Source: Liquidambar formosana (taxonomy: Eukaryota; Streptophyta; Magnoliopsida; Saxifragales; Altingiaceae). Taken from it: a stretch of 64,000 nucleotides of DNA. Both the position numbers and the translations under genes were made by a program. The first letter of the stretch is position 1; the number at the start of each line of letters is the position of its first letter. The notes below the pieces were generated by a model, which made no database searches, was not told the DNA's origin, and was given only the letters and a program-made list of their open reading frames with translations. The DNA lies in contig CM077831.1 in assembly GCA_039720395.1 (NCBI GenBank), positions 34,011,067 to 34,075,066 on the forward strand, read 5' to 3'. Below are positions 39,497-53,163 of this stretch, piece by piece.

Positions 39497-42400
39497 TCTC
39501 CCACTCGCCCACATAGGGTGAGTTAACTCCAAAATCTCTCTCAATCTCCCAATACTCATCTCCTCATACAGGAAATGTAGCGTGCGACCTCACGAGAAGA
39601 ACGTACAAACATAGGAGCGAAAATGTTAAGTCATCACCAAACTAACAAGAACGCATCACTCGAAGGCATCTCGTATATGCCCCAGACAATCCATAAAACA
39701 CCGGATCAAGCACTCTTTAATCCCTCATAAATATAAAAGCAGTGCTGCATCCCACATATATGCAATGTACCCATGTCCCATATCATCACAAATATGACAT
39801 AGACGCTGGCCAGCTAATGAGTCACAAAGCATGGTGTAATATCAAATCGTCTTCCCTAAGCCCTCCTGCTAATCCAATTCAACTCAACCGCTTTCCTAGA
39901 CATGCCCCCATAAGACCGAATTGTTTCCTGGCCTTTGGAAAACACGCTAAAGTAGCGTCATCAAGTATCCTTTTCATGACATAGTCTCAGGTCAAAAAGG
40001 GCACAAAAACGGATCAAAATGATCCATGTGGCTCACACAGTGATGAAGCAGGGATCCATTCATCACTCCTACTATCGGTCGCTATAGAGCACATACAGTA
40101 TGAAATGTATGCTATGGCGTTAACTCATAAAAATGAGCATGTCACTAGAAGAAGAAGCAAAAGAATGCCATACGAATCTTAGTCCAATCGCTACTAAAGC
40201 GCTTGACTTGAGTTTTCCAGCCCAGTCGCTCTCTCAGCGCCTGCCTGAAATCTCACATTCGGCTATAAACAGGATACATAGAATTGTGGAAAAACTCTAT
40301 GTTCGATCTAATAGAGATCTCATCTTAGCTCAATCTAAGGCGACATATAATATAGCAACTGTATATCTTGCTCGCCATCTAGGCGCCAAAGATATAAATG
40401 TCTTATCTTGCTCGCTAACTCAGCGCCAAGGTGAATCACCCGTGTGAGTGGGTCGATTCAAGCCCGGTGACATTACAAAGATGTGTACTCAAATGACATA
40501 AACATTCTATAAAACACAAAGAATGAATATCAATACCAGAATAATAATGTCAATCACAAATTAAATGTCTGAGCATATCAAATCCTACAATGTTCCATTC
40601 TCCTCACATGAGAACGGAAAAACATGTCTGGCAATTGGCTTAATCATAGGATCAGCTACCACACTGCCAGTGGAGACATGCCTCAAGACCACTTCCCTTT
40701 GCGCAACCATATTTAATTCAAACAAAATACAATCAAATATCTCTGTGTTTGGTTCTACGACAATACTAGGGATCATTCGTACACTCTAGGATTGATACAC
40801 AATCAAAATTACAAGCTCCTCATAAGCTATAAAACCTAGATGTTGCAAAGATCACATTTACCAAACAACATCCTGAACAACCGTTGAGCAAGCTATATTC
40901 TCCGACTCCATCAGGGACAAGGCAATGCGAGTCTGCTTCTTACCATAAAGAGAAGCACCTTCACCTCCAAGGATAAACATATAACCTGAGGTGGACTCAT
41001 GCACATCTCAATAAATAGCCTAATCTCCATCGCTGTAACCAACCTCTTAGTCCTAAGTCTCCACTATGATGACATAGGACAATGTTAGCGATCTCACATA
41101 GGTATCGAAGAAACTTAATTGCTGCTATTTAAAGAACGGGTTCAAGAAAACTCTGATGATGACTAACAATACCAAATACATGTATATTTGGACGCATACA
41201 CAGCATCGCATACTACAAACTTCCTATTGTAGCTACATATGGCGTTGTGGACATGTGATTCTTTTCCTCATTAATTTTAGAAAAACTAGTTTAGGATTAA
41301 AGTGCAGCCTTTTACTATTAGAGTGTCAATGGGTTTAGAGTTATATATGCGAAAACATTTAAGAATCTTCCTAATGTAAGTCTCTAAAGACAAACCGAGA
41401 AGCTTCTTAGAAAAATCTCTAGCAATCTTAACTCCAAGCACACAATTTGCTTTACCCATGTCCTTCATCTCAAAATAGAAGACAACCACTTCTTAGTGGT
41501 GACAATAGTCTTTATATCATTCCCAGCTATAAGGATGTCAGCAACATATGAAGGAAAAAAAAAAAAATAAGGATATTTCCACTGGACCACTCAAGATACA
41601 TGCAATATGTTCAATTATCACAAAACCCACAATGGTAATGGAATCATGAAACCTCAAATGCCATTGCCTAGACGATTGTTTAAGATCATAGACGGAATAG
41701 TGAGCAAGCACTCTTTGCGCTCTTATCCCTTGACCTCAAAAACCCACTAGTTGATCAATATGGATCAAAACCCAATGGTTGATCTAACATAGATCTCTAC
41801 GTCTAGTTCTCTATTGAGAAATATCATCTTAACATCCATCTAGAAAAGTCCAAAATCCAATTATGCGACAACAACTAGGATTAGGCAAATAGAAGCAAAC
41901 CTCATCATTTGGGAGAATGTCTCTATATAGTTTATACCTACACATTAAGCATTAACCTTTTGCCATGAAGCGCGCCTTATACTTGTTAATTGAATTATCT
42001 ACCATTGTAGAAGATCAACTAACTCCTAAACTCTATTCCTATCTATCAAGCTCAACTCACCCTACTTCAGTATCATCCACTTATTTCCAGCATAAGAAGA
42101 AAGCGCTTTTCTGTATAAAGCTAGCTCATCATCTTCTCTATAAGCTTATAAGAACACATCCCCTTCAATCTCAAAATAATGATGGGAAAAGTTTCAATAT
42201 TTGCTCATGCGCACTTGAGAATCTTAGTGATCTTAGTGGTCCTGCAAGACACTTTCTTGCAAAACACCTTACGGGACACTCCCACTGAGTTGAGAATCTT
42301 AGTGATCTTAGTGGTCCTGCAAGACACTTTCTTGCAAAACACCTTACGGGACACTCCCACTGAGTTGAAAAACACTCCCACTATCTTCAGCGACTACAGG

Positions 42401-45400
42401 ATAAGGAACTAATTCCCCACCTCGCTCGAAGATGGTAAAACGTCTTCACATTCCTCTAACACATAGAGGTAAAGATTTTCACTAGTGCTGCTTATGCTGA
42501 GAAAATCATTCTCTAATGAAATCAATATTTCGCAACTCTATTTAGTCATTCCTCCATCGGGAGGTTCATTATACATCAAATAACCTTTTGAGCTTTTAAA
42601 ATATTTTATAAAAATGTTTTTATAGCTCTAGGGTTAGACTCCTCATACTCATGGAGAGTGATGTAAACAAACCTTCTGACCCCAAATGGCGCAAATGTCC
42701 CACAAATCGAGCTTTCGCATGCCACCGCTGATAAAGGGTTGGAAAAACTAACTGACCAAGAAGGCACTTTAAGAAAGATGTAGGCAGCAATCAAAAAGAA
42801 TATCCCATTAAAAGGATACAGAGAAGTTAATTTGCGCCATAATCAGTCTAGACATAACTAGAAATCTCTTATTACTACTCTCCGCTACACTATTATGTTG
42901 CAGAATGTCAGAAATAGAGAGTTGTCTGCGTATCATCTTTTCCTCACATAGTTCCCTGAACTAATCAGATAAGTACTCGCGTCCTTGATTAGTCCTAAGA
43001 GCTCTCAAGTTTCTATCTCTCTAATTCTCAACCTCTACTACAAAGCATTTGAAAGAATCTAAAGCTTCATAGTGGCGAGCGATTAGATGGACAAAATCAT
43101 ATCGCGCGTAGTTATCGATCAAAGTAAGGAAATAAGAAGCGCCAGAACGTGCCTTAACATACATAGGTTTGTAAATATCTAAGTGGACTAACTCTAGTAG
43201 TCAAGTAGCTCAAATTGCCTTACCAAAAAGGCTTCCTACATGCTATAGTAGCTAAACAAGACATAACCACAAGTAGGTCAACCTTGGTGAGTAGGCCCCA
43301 AAAGGCCTTCTCAAGCTAACTGGGTCATCCTATTATGTCCAAGTCTAGCATGCCAAATAGAACCAATATTCTTATGGACATTAGCAACATAGGATAAGGG
43401 AAAACGAATCATACGGTTCAACTCTAAGGTGAAACATGTCCAAAAAATAAACAATACCATGATAAAATATCCAACCATCTACCTCTGAAATGAAGGAATA
43501 TCCAAAATCAAAGAATACTAAAACTAATAGTAGATAATACTGATTATTAAGCACATAAAACTCATTGTGTAGAAGTAAGATGCGCCCTATGCGCAATTAG
43601 AGCTGAGACAAACCAACTCTAAGAACTTCTATTCTAGTGCTATTGCCCATACACTCTATGGGCGCCAACTCAAAATGGCGATAATCTACTAGCCTTACTC
43701 CATCTCAAGATACATATTTAGCTGCACCCGCATCTCAATCCACATAAGGATAGAATGGGCAACTAAATTATGATCACATGCACAAATGCAGAGAGAGTTC
43801 GGTGAAAGGATACCTACTTTGGCTCAGTGCATTCACGAGTGAAGTGTTTCAACCTTTCACAGTTATAGCATATTATTTCGAATAACCCTTCTATCCTTGG
43901 TAACAGGGTAGTACACATACTCCCCTATTAGACTAACAAGCACGCTGCTTAACATAATAAAGCGCGTGTGGGGAAATACACATTCCCCAATAAAATCAAT
44001 AAGCATGCTGCTTAGCATAGTAAAGCGCACGTTACGATCTTTCTTGCACCAAGAATGGTAGGCCTCAAAACTCACAAAGTCAAGGCAATGTAGGGTCGTA
44101 TACCCATCCACAAGTCAGATCACAAAACTGGTCAAAATATCCAGGAGCACTTGCTCATTTAAAAGGTATTGATTTTCTAAGCCGTATGTACGGTAGTCAT
44201 CATCTATTCATATTGCGCAGGGTTGACATTATTATTTACACATCTTTCTACTCGTTCAGAAAACCCAAAAGAAAAGTATTATCCCTTCCCACACACCAAG
44301 ATCGAAAAGTATTGCTATTGCTCATGATCATCTCCCGATAGTGTAGGTTAGGATTATAATTTTCAATTGTTTTTCGAACAAATATACATATTAGGAGATA
44401 CAAAATCTCAACTAATAATATCCACGGTATTATACTAACAAAATAATATAATAAATTGCTCCATAAAAATAAGCACACAGGTCCCCACATAGAACCAGAT
44501 TGGTAAATTTTAGAGCCTATGCTAAGAAAATTCCACATACATAATGCGCGTCGCGAAACACATCCCTTTACATGGCTTCTCAAAATAGTACATGAAATAA
44601 TACATTACATTCTCAAAAATCCTACTACAATGGATCTACTGCAATGAATAAATAAATGGGGATGCCGCGCCACACATTATGCCTTACAGAATAATCTTAT
44701 ACACCAAAAGCAAAGAAAACACAAGCTCTTTCTAAATTTACCCAAAATCCATCCATTTAATCCTAGAACTAATATGCTAACACATAACAAGCAAAAAGAT
44801 TCATTAAATGGATGGTTAGGCCACACTCAACCCCTATGGGAGCGTACCAATAAGTCTCGTAAGGTGGGTATATCGTTGACAGCAATCAAATTGCGCAACG
44901 CAATAAAATAATTAATTACACAAAATTAATTAATTAATTACCACATGTAATTAGGTGATGCACAATAAATCCACGTCGCATAGCTCTCCCAATGACACAT
45001 ACTCACTCCCATATGGTCAAAAAAAATTAACACAACCTCTGAAAATTTTTATTTTACATAAACTAATTTTATTTTAATTTTCGATAAGGAAAAACACATA
45101 AAAATTAGGTAAATAAAAAATCCGGAGGTTGGTATGGGAGGTGCAGCAAGCCAGGGTCACAAACAAGCCCCAAAAATAATTCACAAATTTTCTAGGCCAC
45201 CAAACACCCATGCACGCACTCCCACGCGCGCAAGTGGTGTCCCCGTTATGCATGTTTTTCAATTTAATTTTGTAATAAATTTTCTGGTGACATTAAAAAA
45301 TTTTAAAAAATCACCAAAAAATCAGAAATTAAATTTTATGAATTTAGGAAAAAACGGCATGCAAATCAGAGTTCTACAGCCTCCACACTCTCTCGCACTC

Positions 45401-45878
45401 TCCAATAGGCGAGAGTGGGCGTTGCAATTTTCTGCACTTCATCTTCTACCTTAAGACAATTCGCACCAGATTTGCATGTTCATGGGGCGACCTTCTAAGG
45501 CTCATATCTTTCGCATATGGTATCCAAATTGCGCAAATAATATATCGTTGGAAATCCCTCGCGACGTAGATTATCAATATATCAATTATATCCATTAATA
45601 ACAGGTCTAGGTGCATCCAAAAATAGCCCAAAGTTTCGGAAAAAAAACACAATTTTCAAAACAAGGGTTTGTGTTTTCTCTCAAAATACACATCCGTTTC
45701 TCATGAAACTTGACGGGGATGTTCCTCACACATAGGAGAACATAACCACATAAAAAATTTCGGTTAAAAACCATTTAAAAAATTCGTTTTTAAGAGACCC
45801 ATCAATGGTGTTTTTAGAGAGAGAACATAATTATGGCAACTATTGGGCGAACCAACAAGACTATGGCTCTGATACCAA
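39497..45878 (-). pseudogene. Ty1/copia gag-pol, heavily decayed
   Basis: Minus-strand pieces lie in copia order. First come a gag-type zinc knuckle CYNCERLKHFTREC (43829-43870) and the integrase core (about 43020-43210: LVHLDIYKPMYVKARSG then DNYARYDFVHLIARHYEAL). Reverse transcriptase follows (about 41290-41570: FEMKDMGKANCVLGVKIARD), then RNase H (about 40870-41000: GYMFILGGEGASLYGKKQT). The RT active-site box reads YVAD rather than YVDD, with a frameshift just after. Stops occur in every domain. A 75-bp segment is tandemly duplicated (42215-42289 and 42290-42364). The element cannot encode working proteins. Confidence 0.88.
45861..45878 (-). other. Copia primer binding site (initiator Met tRNA)
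   Basis: Directly next to the 5' LTR on the minus strand reads TTGGTATCAGAGCCATAG, complementary to initiator Met tRNA. It fixes the element's orientation as minus. Confidence 0.9.
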
Positions 45879-46362
45879 TGTAAACTATTTATACATATTG
45901 CACATAGCAAATAAATCACGGGTCTAAGAGTTACCTCTTGCGGAAGAGACCCGAGAAGGACCGTCGCTTGTTGTTACGAGCCCACGGGTTGCTGTACGCT
46001 ATCTGAATGCTGTGAACACGAACCAATCCTTCGTGTACGCTCTACCATCGCTGTGTAAGGCGTAGGGATCGCTACTAGAGTCCTCCCTTTGTTCCACGCT
46101 TTCAAATCCATAAGGCCATGGTGATGCCTTAGAGAGAGAGAGGGGAGAGTGGCTGTACAGAATGATAGAGGGTGCATAGAGAGGCTAACCCTAATCTGTA
46201 GAGAAAGCCACCTTAAATAGTTTCCTATAAGTCCTAAACCTAATAGGACTAGGGTTCCACACACACTAGGAAACCCACTCAATAGGAAACACTTATGAGG
46301 TCCACCACCCGCATGTGGGCGGACCACGGGTATGGGTTACGTACCCGACCCGAATATTAACA
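45879..46362 (-). repeat. Copia 5' LTR
   Basis: 484 bp with TG/CA ends. Read on the minus strand it begins TGTTAATATTCGG. Those first bases follow exon B of the AT-hook gene and supply an in-frame Cys codon and TAA stop. Confidence 0.93.
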
Positions 46363-49300
46363 ATTCCCATTGATCAACTGATCTTTGACCTTCTTCGGCC
46401 TGCCCCTCTTTCGCTTTTGCTCTCCTTCACACCTTTATAACCAAATTAATCTTAAACTCATGAGAAAAGCACGCACACATGTACACACACACCACCAACT
46501 CACCAAGCACTGATTATTCCTATTGAGTGACTAATATTTTACCCCTTCAGCCAACCCCTCTTCAGATTTTGCTTTCCCTCTACCTTCGTAATTGAATTGT
46601 CTTATTAGATACTGGAGTGTTTGGACAACTAATGGAAATGAATCATTTTGTCATCACTTTTTCATAGAATTCAGTCATTTTTTTGTTTTGTATTTGAAGT
46701 TACAAATCCATCCTTAAAATAAATAATAAGTAATATATATATATATATATATATAAACTTCCCACCATCAAAGAAGATGGATTAGTAACAAAAAATGATA
46801 GTATAGGCTCTTGATCAGAGTTTCTAAGATGACTTTGTTTCAATACTTCACTAGCCTCATTTTATGCAATGTCTCCATTCTAGTTGATGAAATTTTACCT
46901 TCAAATGCGAAGGAAACCGAAATGGAATTGTTCCATATCCATAAACATCAAGACTCAACCTCAGTAAGTTATTCAAAGTATCATTTTAGAATTTTACATT
47001 TTTCCTCACTAATAAAAAGTTTGAACAGGAATGAGCTTAGCTCAATTAGTCCAAAGATGTAATGTGTGTGAAAGATCTTGGGTTTAACGCTATCAATAAT
47101 GTGTTGAAAGTCTGCCACCAAAAAAAGAAAAAAAATAGCATGAAGAAGTTTTGAATGAGCTTTAAAACCAGCTATGTTGATAGTGTACTTACTCTATAGG
47201 CCCATTGCCATCAGCATCATCTGCCTTCCTTTTCCTTCCCCTCCTTGGCTTCTCCTTTTGCTCCACAGTTGTCCCCCTTGAGACACTGTCTTGTTGTCCA
47301 TGGTGCATTTGCAAATTGTCAATGGTAGGATGAGGCATGGCTGAATTGCAGTTCATTATGCTACTGATGCTCTTAGTCTTCTGGTTATGATAATCTTCGT
47401 CAATATCTTCTTGTTCATGTGTTTCCATTGTCTTTGTCTTAACTGTTGTTACTTTATCTCCCTCTTCCTCCTTTGACACTTTTTCACCACTCCATTGATA
47501 GTTGTATCCCCTTTGCTTCAATGGTAGCTCCTTTCCTGATTCAGAACAAAGTTGAAATACGCAAGAAAGCTGAAATTTAGTCGCCAAGAAGATTTAAAAC
47601 TAAAAAGTGTAAATATAATGAAAAGCACGATTTATTTGTACTTGACCCAAAAAATAGTTACGCATGTTTAGTGCAACTTTTTTAGGTTAGAAACTGTTAA
47701 TGTTGAGTTTAAGAAACCTATATATTTATGGACAATTTCCCTTCTGATCTTATAAAGACATCAATCCTCGGGGCATCTTTCTTCTTTGTGTTAATTTATC
47801 AAGGGCCCAGTTGTCTCAAATAGTTCCAAAAATGGAAACTCAGATTTCACGTGTTTTGCACAATCCATAACAACCTCTCATGGTACCTCTTAGAACAATT
47901 GTGGCCTGGAGTTCACAAAATTAAACTTGTTGCAAGTTGTTCCTTTTTGTGTCTAATTTGCTTAGACTCGAGGTTTTGAATGTTGATGCCTATAGTTTCA
48001 GACTTGCTGCTCAAAAATACAGAATGATAGGGAAAACCTTTGAAAGTGTGAATTCAATGGCAAAACATGAAAAATCATGCTGTAATGAAAGGAAACAAAT
48101 GCTAGAAAAACACTAACAAAAATATCATATTCTAAAAATTACAAACAAAATTCAACCATCCATATCATGTATGTGATTTTTATGTGCTAGAGAAGTGCCA
48201 TTGCCAAGCATATATAAGACATCCAAATTTAGAATCTTCTTCATAGTCTAACAACAACATAAATAAAATATATAAATGCATTACAAAACTAGTAGAAGAA
48301 AAGATAATTTAAATTACCATCAAAATTAAATGGGGAAGAAACAAACTGTCATCTGCATTTGCACCAAGATTGTGACCACCATAAATTTGGTACTTGCGCT
48401 TTAAACTAGACAATGAGACCTTTTGGTTTAACAAATTCAAAACCCAAAAGCACATTTTAAAATCAAATCAAATCATTGAGATTATTTTAGTTATTCCAAT
48501 GAAAAGTCAAGAAGAATATAACAGTTCATTCCTTTAATTTTTCATTCATATAACTATGTCATCCTCAAAGTATTACATATCATTTTGTCGTTACTTTCTA
48601 TTACAATAAATTAATCAAAATAATTTCTATTACAGTGCCATCATAGATTATATCCCTTTGAATTACAATTCTTTCTACCTTTCCCAGACATTTACTTTGT
48701 TTTACATTTGCAATGAAATTTCAAAACATCAAAAAAATCCCATTTTATCAAATCTTTATATTTTTGGGTCCTATTGCTAGATATGAACTTTAAGACCCAC
48801 CCTCCCCCCATGATGCCTGTTCCACTATGCCACAATGGCTTTTTATCCAATCAATCGTCTTGTCGATTGACATCTTGACATTTATGCTGACATCTCCATA
48901 GTTGATTGCTATTCTCCTATTTGATAATCTTTGAAGAACTGCATGATGAGCTTCGTCAAAGCTTAATATATCAATCAATATATTGACATATAAATTTACA
49001 TTTAAAACCTTGGTTATATCTGATTAAGAACATTAACAAGAAAGCCTCAGCCCTAGGAATACTGTTTTCAAGGCAAAGGACTTTAAATCCTTGGGCCTTT
49101 TGTTTTTGAAATGAAAGGAGAGAATTCCCATGCAGCCATGCCACATTATTTCGAATTTTAGAGCCAAAATGAGGAGTCAGCTTCCATAGCATCACTATAA
49201 TTAAAAAGAAAAATTGGATTACCTGGTTGAGAATAAGCTGAAGGACAAGCAGCAACAGAAGTGACATTAGAATTAGAGCTTTTTCCATTCCTGTTATTCA

Positions 49301-50236
49301 AAAACAGAAAGAAAATGGGTATTAGATAATGGAACTTGTATTCCAAAAGCAAAGATATAGATGAATTAAATGGATCTACATAATAGAATTTACTTGTATG
49401 AGAATTTATTTTCACATCTGTCTGTTAATGAGAAGAAAAATCTTTACATGAGGAATGCATTATAGGGAAAAGATATAGATAAATTAAATGGATAAATTCA
49501 TAAATGTTCATCACATTATAATGGTGGATGAGATAGACATGTATGTGTTTCCTAAACTAGTTTTGAGGATAGGGATTTTTTAATACAAAAGCAATAAAAG
49601 ACGCGAAAGGACAAATAACAATTTTACCCTCGATAACTGGTACATGAAGTTGATCCTTTCTCAATGGCTTTTTCATCATGTCGTCCTCTTGGGGCCTAAA
49701 TCAAAAATTGAGGTTGAAATCAGATGATCATGACTTTGGAAAAATCTTGTTAATCATTTGACGAATTTCGAACTGAGCAAGGTAATGTTGATCAAATTTG
49801 GATATATGTGTATATATATATATAATATATATGAGATGTTAAATCATAGAAGACAATGATGAAGTATATCACTGAAAGTTTGATAAATTGCAAATCCAAA
49901 AGAAAATGAAAGGACGAAGGGGAAAATGGTTGATATATAAAACCTGATTACCTGACATGGTATCTCTCGCATGCAATGCTTCTTGTGTTTCTTCTTATCA
50001 ATGTGATTCAAAGCTTCCATTTCTGGTTGATGCAACTCAACATGCAGATTTTTTTTCCTTCCATGTGTGTTCTTTAGAGGATAGAATGAAAGTCCCAAGC
50101 ATCTATTTGCTTCTTCAACTGAGAAACGGGCATCAAAATGTGAATCTTGACGGAAAAAAGAGTGGCCAAACCTTGGCTTAGGCATTTGTGAAGGAGGAAG
50201 AGGAGGAGGAGGAGACCTTCCCTTTCGAATCCTCAT
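46363..50236 (-). CDS. AT-hook DNA-binding protein, unrecognised family
   Basis: Exons with matching phases and GT-AG borders: 49952-50236 (from ATG 50236; the longer open frame upstream starts only at GTG), 49628-49695, 49223-49290, 47193-47535 and terminal exon B 46363-46432. The N-terminus is basic and Pro-rich (MRIRKGRSPPPPLPP); exon 4 is acidic in the middle and ends with the AT-hook-like KPRRGRKRK; exon B gives KRKRGRPKKVKD, a canonical AT-hook. The protein would be nuclear and bind AT-rich DNA, about 279 residues. I do not recognise the family. Exon B is cut by the copia element after the codons for NGN: the read now ends NGN-Cys-stop, where the uninterrupted site would read NGN-Asp-Glu-stop. 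Exon C (38731-38866) is an alternative end. Confidence 0.7.
46510..46583 (-). pseudogene. Dead duplicate of the AT-hook terminal exon
   Basis: Homologous to exons B and C, including the acceptor (CGAAG) and following intron-like flank. In the expected phase the second codon is TAG and the AT-hook core is damaged (GWLKG for GRPKK). Its 3' part aligns closely with exon B. Confidence 0.65.
47027..47135 (+). mobile_element. SINE-like element in an AT-hook gene intron
   Basis: TAGCTCAATTAGT (A-box-like) and GGGTTTAACGC (B-box-like), about 45 bases apart, are followed by an A-rich tail near 47118-47138. It resembles the SINE at 27235-27379. Confidence 0.45.
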
Positions 50237-53163
50237 CTTTAGATTGGAAAGAGATGATGTGAAGAGAAAAAGATGTGATTGTTTCAGTTTAGATTGAAAG
50301 GATGCCACTATTGTAAGTGCTAGGAGGAGAAATCTTTAAATGGGAGAGAGATGGTGCAAAAAGGAAAATAAGTCTCTGTCTCACTCTCTCATTGTGACAA
50401 GTAGAACTTGTATGGGTGTCAATTACAAGGAGAATTGCTCCAATGCGATCATGACACGTGTGTTAGGGCAGCTTTTTCAGTTCTGTCGCTTCCACGAATG
50501 ATGGATACGTGTAAAAGCAGCCACAAAATATAACTGCATGCGTTACAATGGGTGCGTCCGTCTTAAAGTCTTAAAAAAGGATTCATCTTCAACCTCACCA
50601 GACCACCTCCTTAAGGTCTAAATGGTAACATATTGTGCATCTTGCTTCCTTTAAGCCTTCCTTTTCAATGTCTAGATTATTAATTTGGAACTAGAAAATC
50701 ACACTTACCTTACAAGCAATTCTTTCTAGAGAAGTAGCTTTGATGACTTACATGCCAATATAATTAAATTAAATGTTCACTTAAATGGATGAGAAAATAT
50801 ATTAAGGTGAAAGAAAGAAAAAAAACTTATAACCACATTGTTCTATCACATTTAACAAAAACTGAATCCTTTTACATTTAAATGGAATGTATTTATTATG
50901 TTTTAAGTAAGGAATAAATTTAAATGCTAAAAATTTGCTCCACATTTTCCATATATGTTTCTCACACCTTGTAACCAAAACAACTGAAACTCAGAATTTT
51001 TAAAAATTTGAACTATTAATGAAGAAGTACCCAATGAGAAAGCTTTAAATCTTGAAAAGATTTTAAGGTTAAAGTGAAAGAATGCCATTCTAAAGTAACA
51101 AAAAAAAAAAAGAAAAAAATGCCCTAGCTATGCAAAACACATCATCAACTAGCAAATTGGTCCATGCAGATCACTATGCAGTTTGAATCAGCAGTCTTGG
51201 AGTGTTAGCCTTTTGCTAGGAGCTCTCTTTATAGAAACAACCATATATTGTTCATTGAACATGAGAATCAATCTATTCTAGCACCATCAAGAAAGATCTT
51301 TCAGAGTACTATCATGAGAATGCCCCTGATATCCATATTGCATACAAGTATACCAGAAGTTTTTGGTGGCCATTTGATGCCAGTGAGCTCCTAAATTTTG
51401 TGGTTAAATATAAAGTGAACATTATAAAGGCATTTGTAAGTGGACAAAGGGTTTTGAGGTTAAATTCTTGGTTCTTTTAATTAAGATGGTTCACTTGATG
51501 TATCTTCAATCATTAGAAACTTCATTGGAAGGCTAAAATTGCAAAAGAATGATTCAGAATGATCAAGATCATCCAATCTTGATAATCTTCAAACTTCCAT
51601 TCTTTTGAAAGATTTATCATGAAGATTCGACGTACATGATTAAAAGAACAAATTTTGATGCAGAAAAGCTAAGGTTTAATCAGAAGTCAGCCTTCTTAAC
51701 TTTCTCTGGTTGAATTAGTTAAATAGGATCGAAAGATAATTCCATATAGTATTTTTTTCAAATGAGTTTGATCTTAGTTGGATTCAAAAGGTTAATTATT
51801 ATTCAATGTGGGAAACTGGATTTCAAAATATGTAATTATTCACAGAAAAATGCCTTTGATCAGGAACTGCATAATTCAACTTAATGGAAGTTTGATTTAA
51901 CAGATTAAATCATTAGCATTTTCAAAGGATTTAGATTTAAATTATATATGGCTAATTTTCCTAGGATCATTTCAATTATACAAGATTGTGCATATGATTG
52001 AGACAAATAACTCTTGTGCAATAGGGAGGGATGCACATTAAGCAGTCTCTCAAACTGAAAAACTCCAGAGCTAAAATCAATTTTCTCACTTAGTCATTTT
52101 GGGACCTTTCTATGCAGATCTCCTCTATTGAAAGTTAAGAGGATATCCACTGTTTCATTAACATGGCCAAGAAGTCATTGGCTCTTCATTACGGGTGACA
52201 TTTGAAACAAGAAAGAAGGATAAATCATTAGTAAGATACCACAAAAGATAAAGGGGGAATTACAGATTGGTCTGGCTACAGGAAAATAATTACAGTTATA
52301 CAAATGACTGCTAACTCGTAGTAAATGACTACTAACTTAACTACTAGCTGTAATTATTTACCCGCAGCCAGACCAATCTGTAATTCCCCCAAAGATAAAT
52401 TAATATGAGAGTCAGCATAACCTTTTGGCTGCAAAGGTTCTATTCCACCTAAAAGGAGGTGAAGAATTCTAACAGCATTATTGTTATTTGGAAGATTTAA
52501 CATATGCAGCTCTCTTTACGTCTGTCTAATGGCTCACTCATGCTAACATGAAAACTAACCAAAAAAGACTCATTCCCACACTGCTCATCACATGGGACCA
52601 CATGTAGAAAAACTAGAAGAACAATATGACAGAAAATGGCTCATGTAAATATTTCATCAACTTGCATTTTGTCGATAAAATATATATATATATATATATT
52701 ACAATATACATACATATATGTGTGTGTGTGTAAAGACATAAAGAGAATGGGAAAAAATTTGTGCGTGTGTGTGTGCAATTACATAAAGGGAATGGAAAAT
52801 GAAATCGGTGTAGAACACTAGCACAATATTCAACTTATGACAATGGGTTGCAGTGGTAATTAACAAATAGAAACCAAAGATCTTCTAAAACAAATTAATA
52901 TTAATTCTGATATTTTCTTACACAAGTCTGTAAATACACTTCTCTGTCATATCCTCCTAGTTCTACTACATAAACAGATACTTGCCAAAACAAATAAAAA
53001 ATAAATAGAATTAGATCAAGGAAGAGAGGGAAAAAAAAGCTATTGTATAGATCCAGTTCTCCTACCTATCCAACAGAAAATGTAAAGAAACTGCAAAAAT
53101 GTCGAAAGAGAATGGGATTTGATTTCTCTTTCTCGTTGAGATCTTAAACAAACATCGTCGAGG
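50237..53163. other. Intergenic, upstream of the AT-hook gene
   Basis: AT-rich; no gene is supported apart from the MITE at 52253-52390. TA and TG microsatellites lie at about 52680-52730. The first few hundred bases left of 50400 should include the AT-hook gene promoter and 5' UTR, but no element could be assigned. Confidence 0.4.
52253..52390. mobile_element. 138-bp foldback MITE with 9-bp target duplication
   Basis: AAAGATAAA flanks both ends (52244-52252 and 52391-52399). Inverted ends of about 50 bp start GGGGGAATTACAGATTGG on both strands, so the element is almost one hairpin. The 9-bp duplication points to the Mutator superfamily. Confidence 0.9.

Noticed and set aside
49844..50308. 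154-residue ORF start at 50308
   Set aside because: Its first codon is GTG. The first ATG in frame is 50236, and a clear donor ends the coding part at 49952; the rest is intron.
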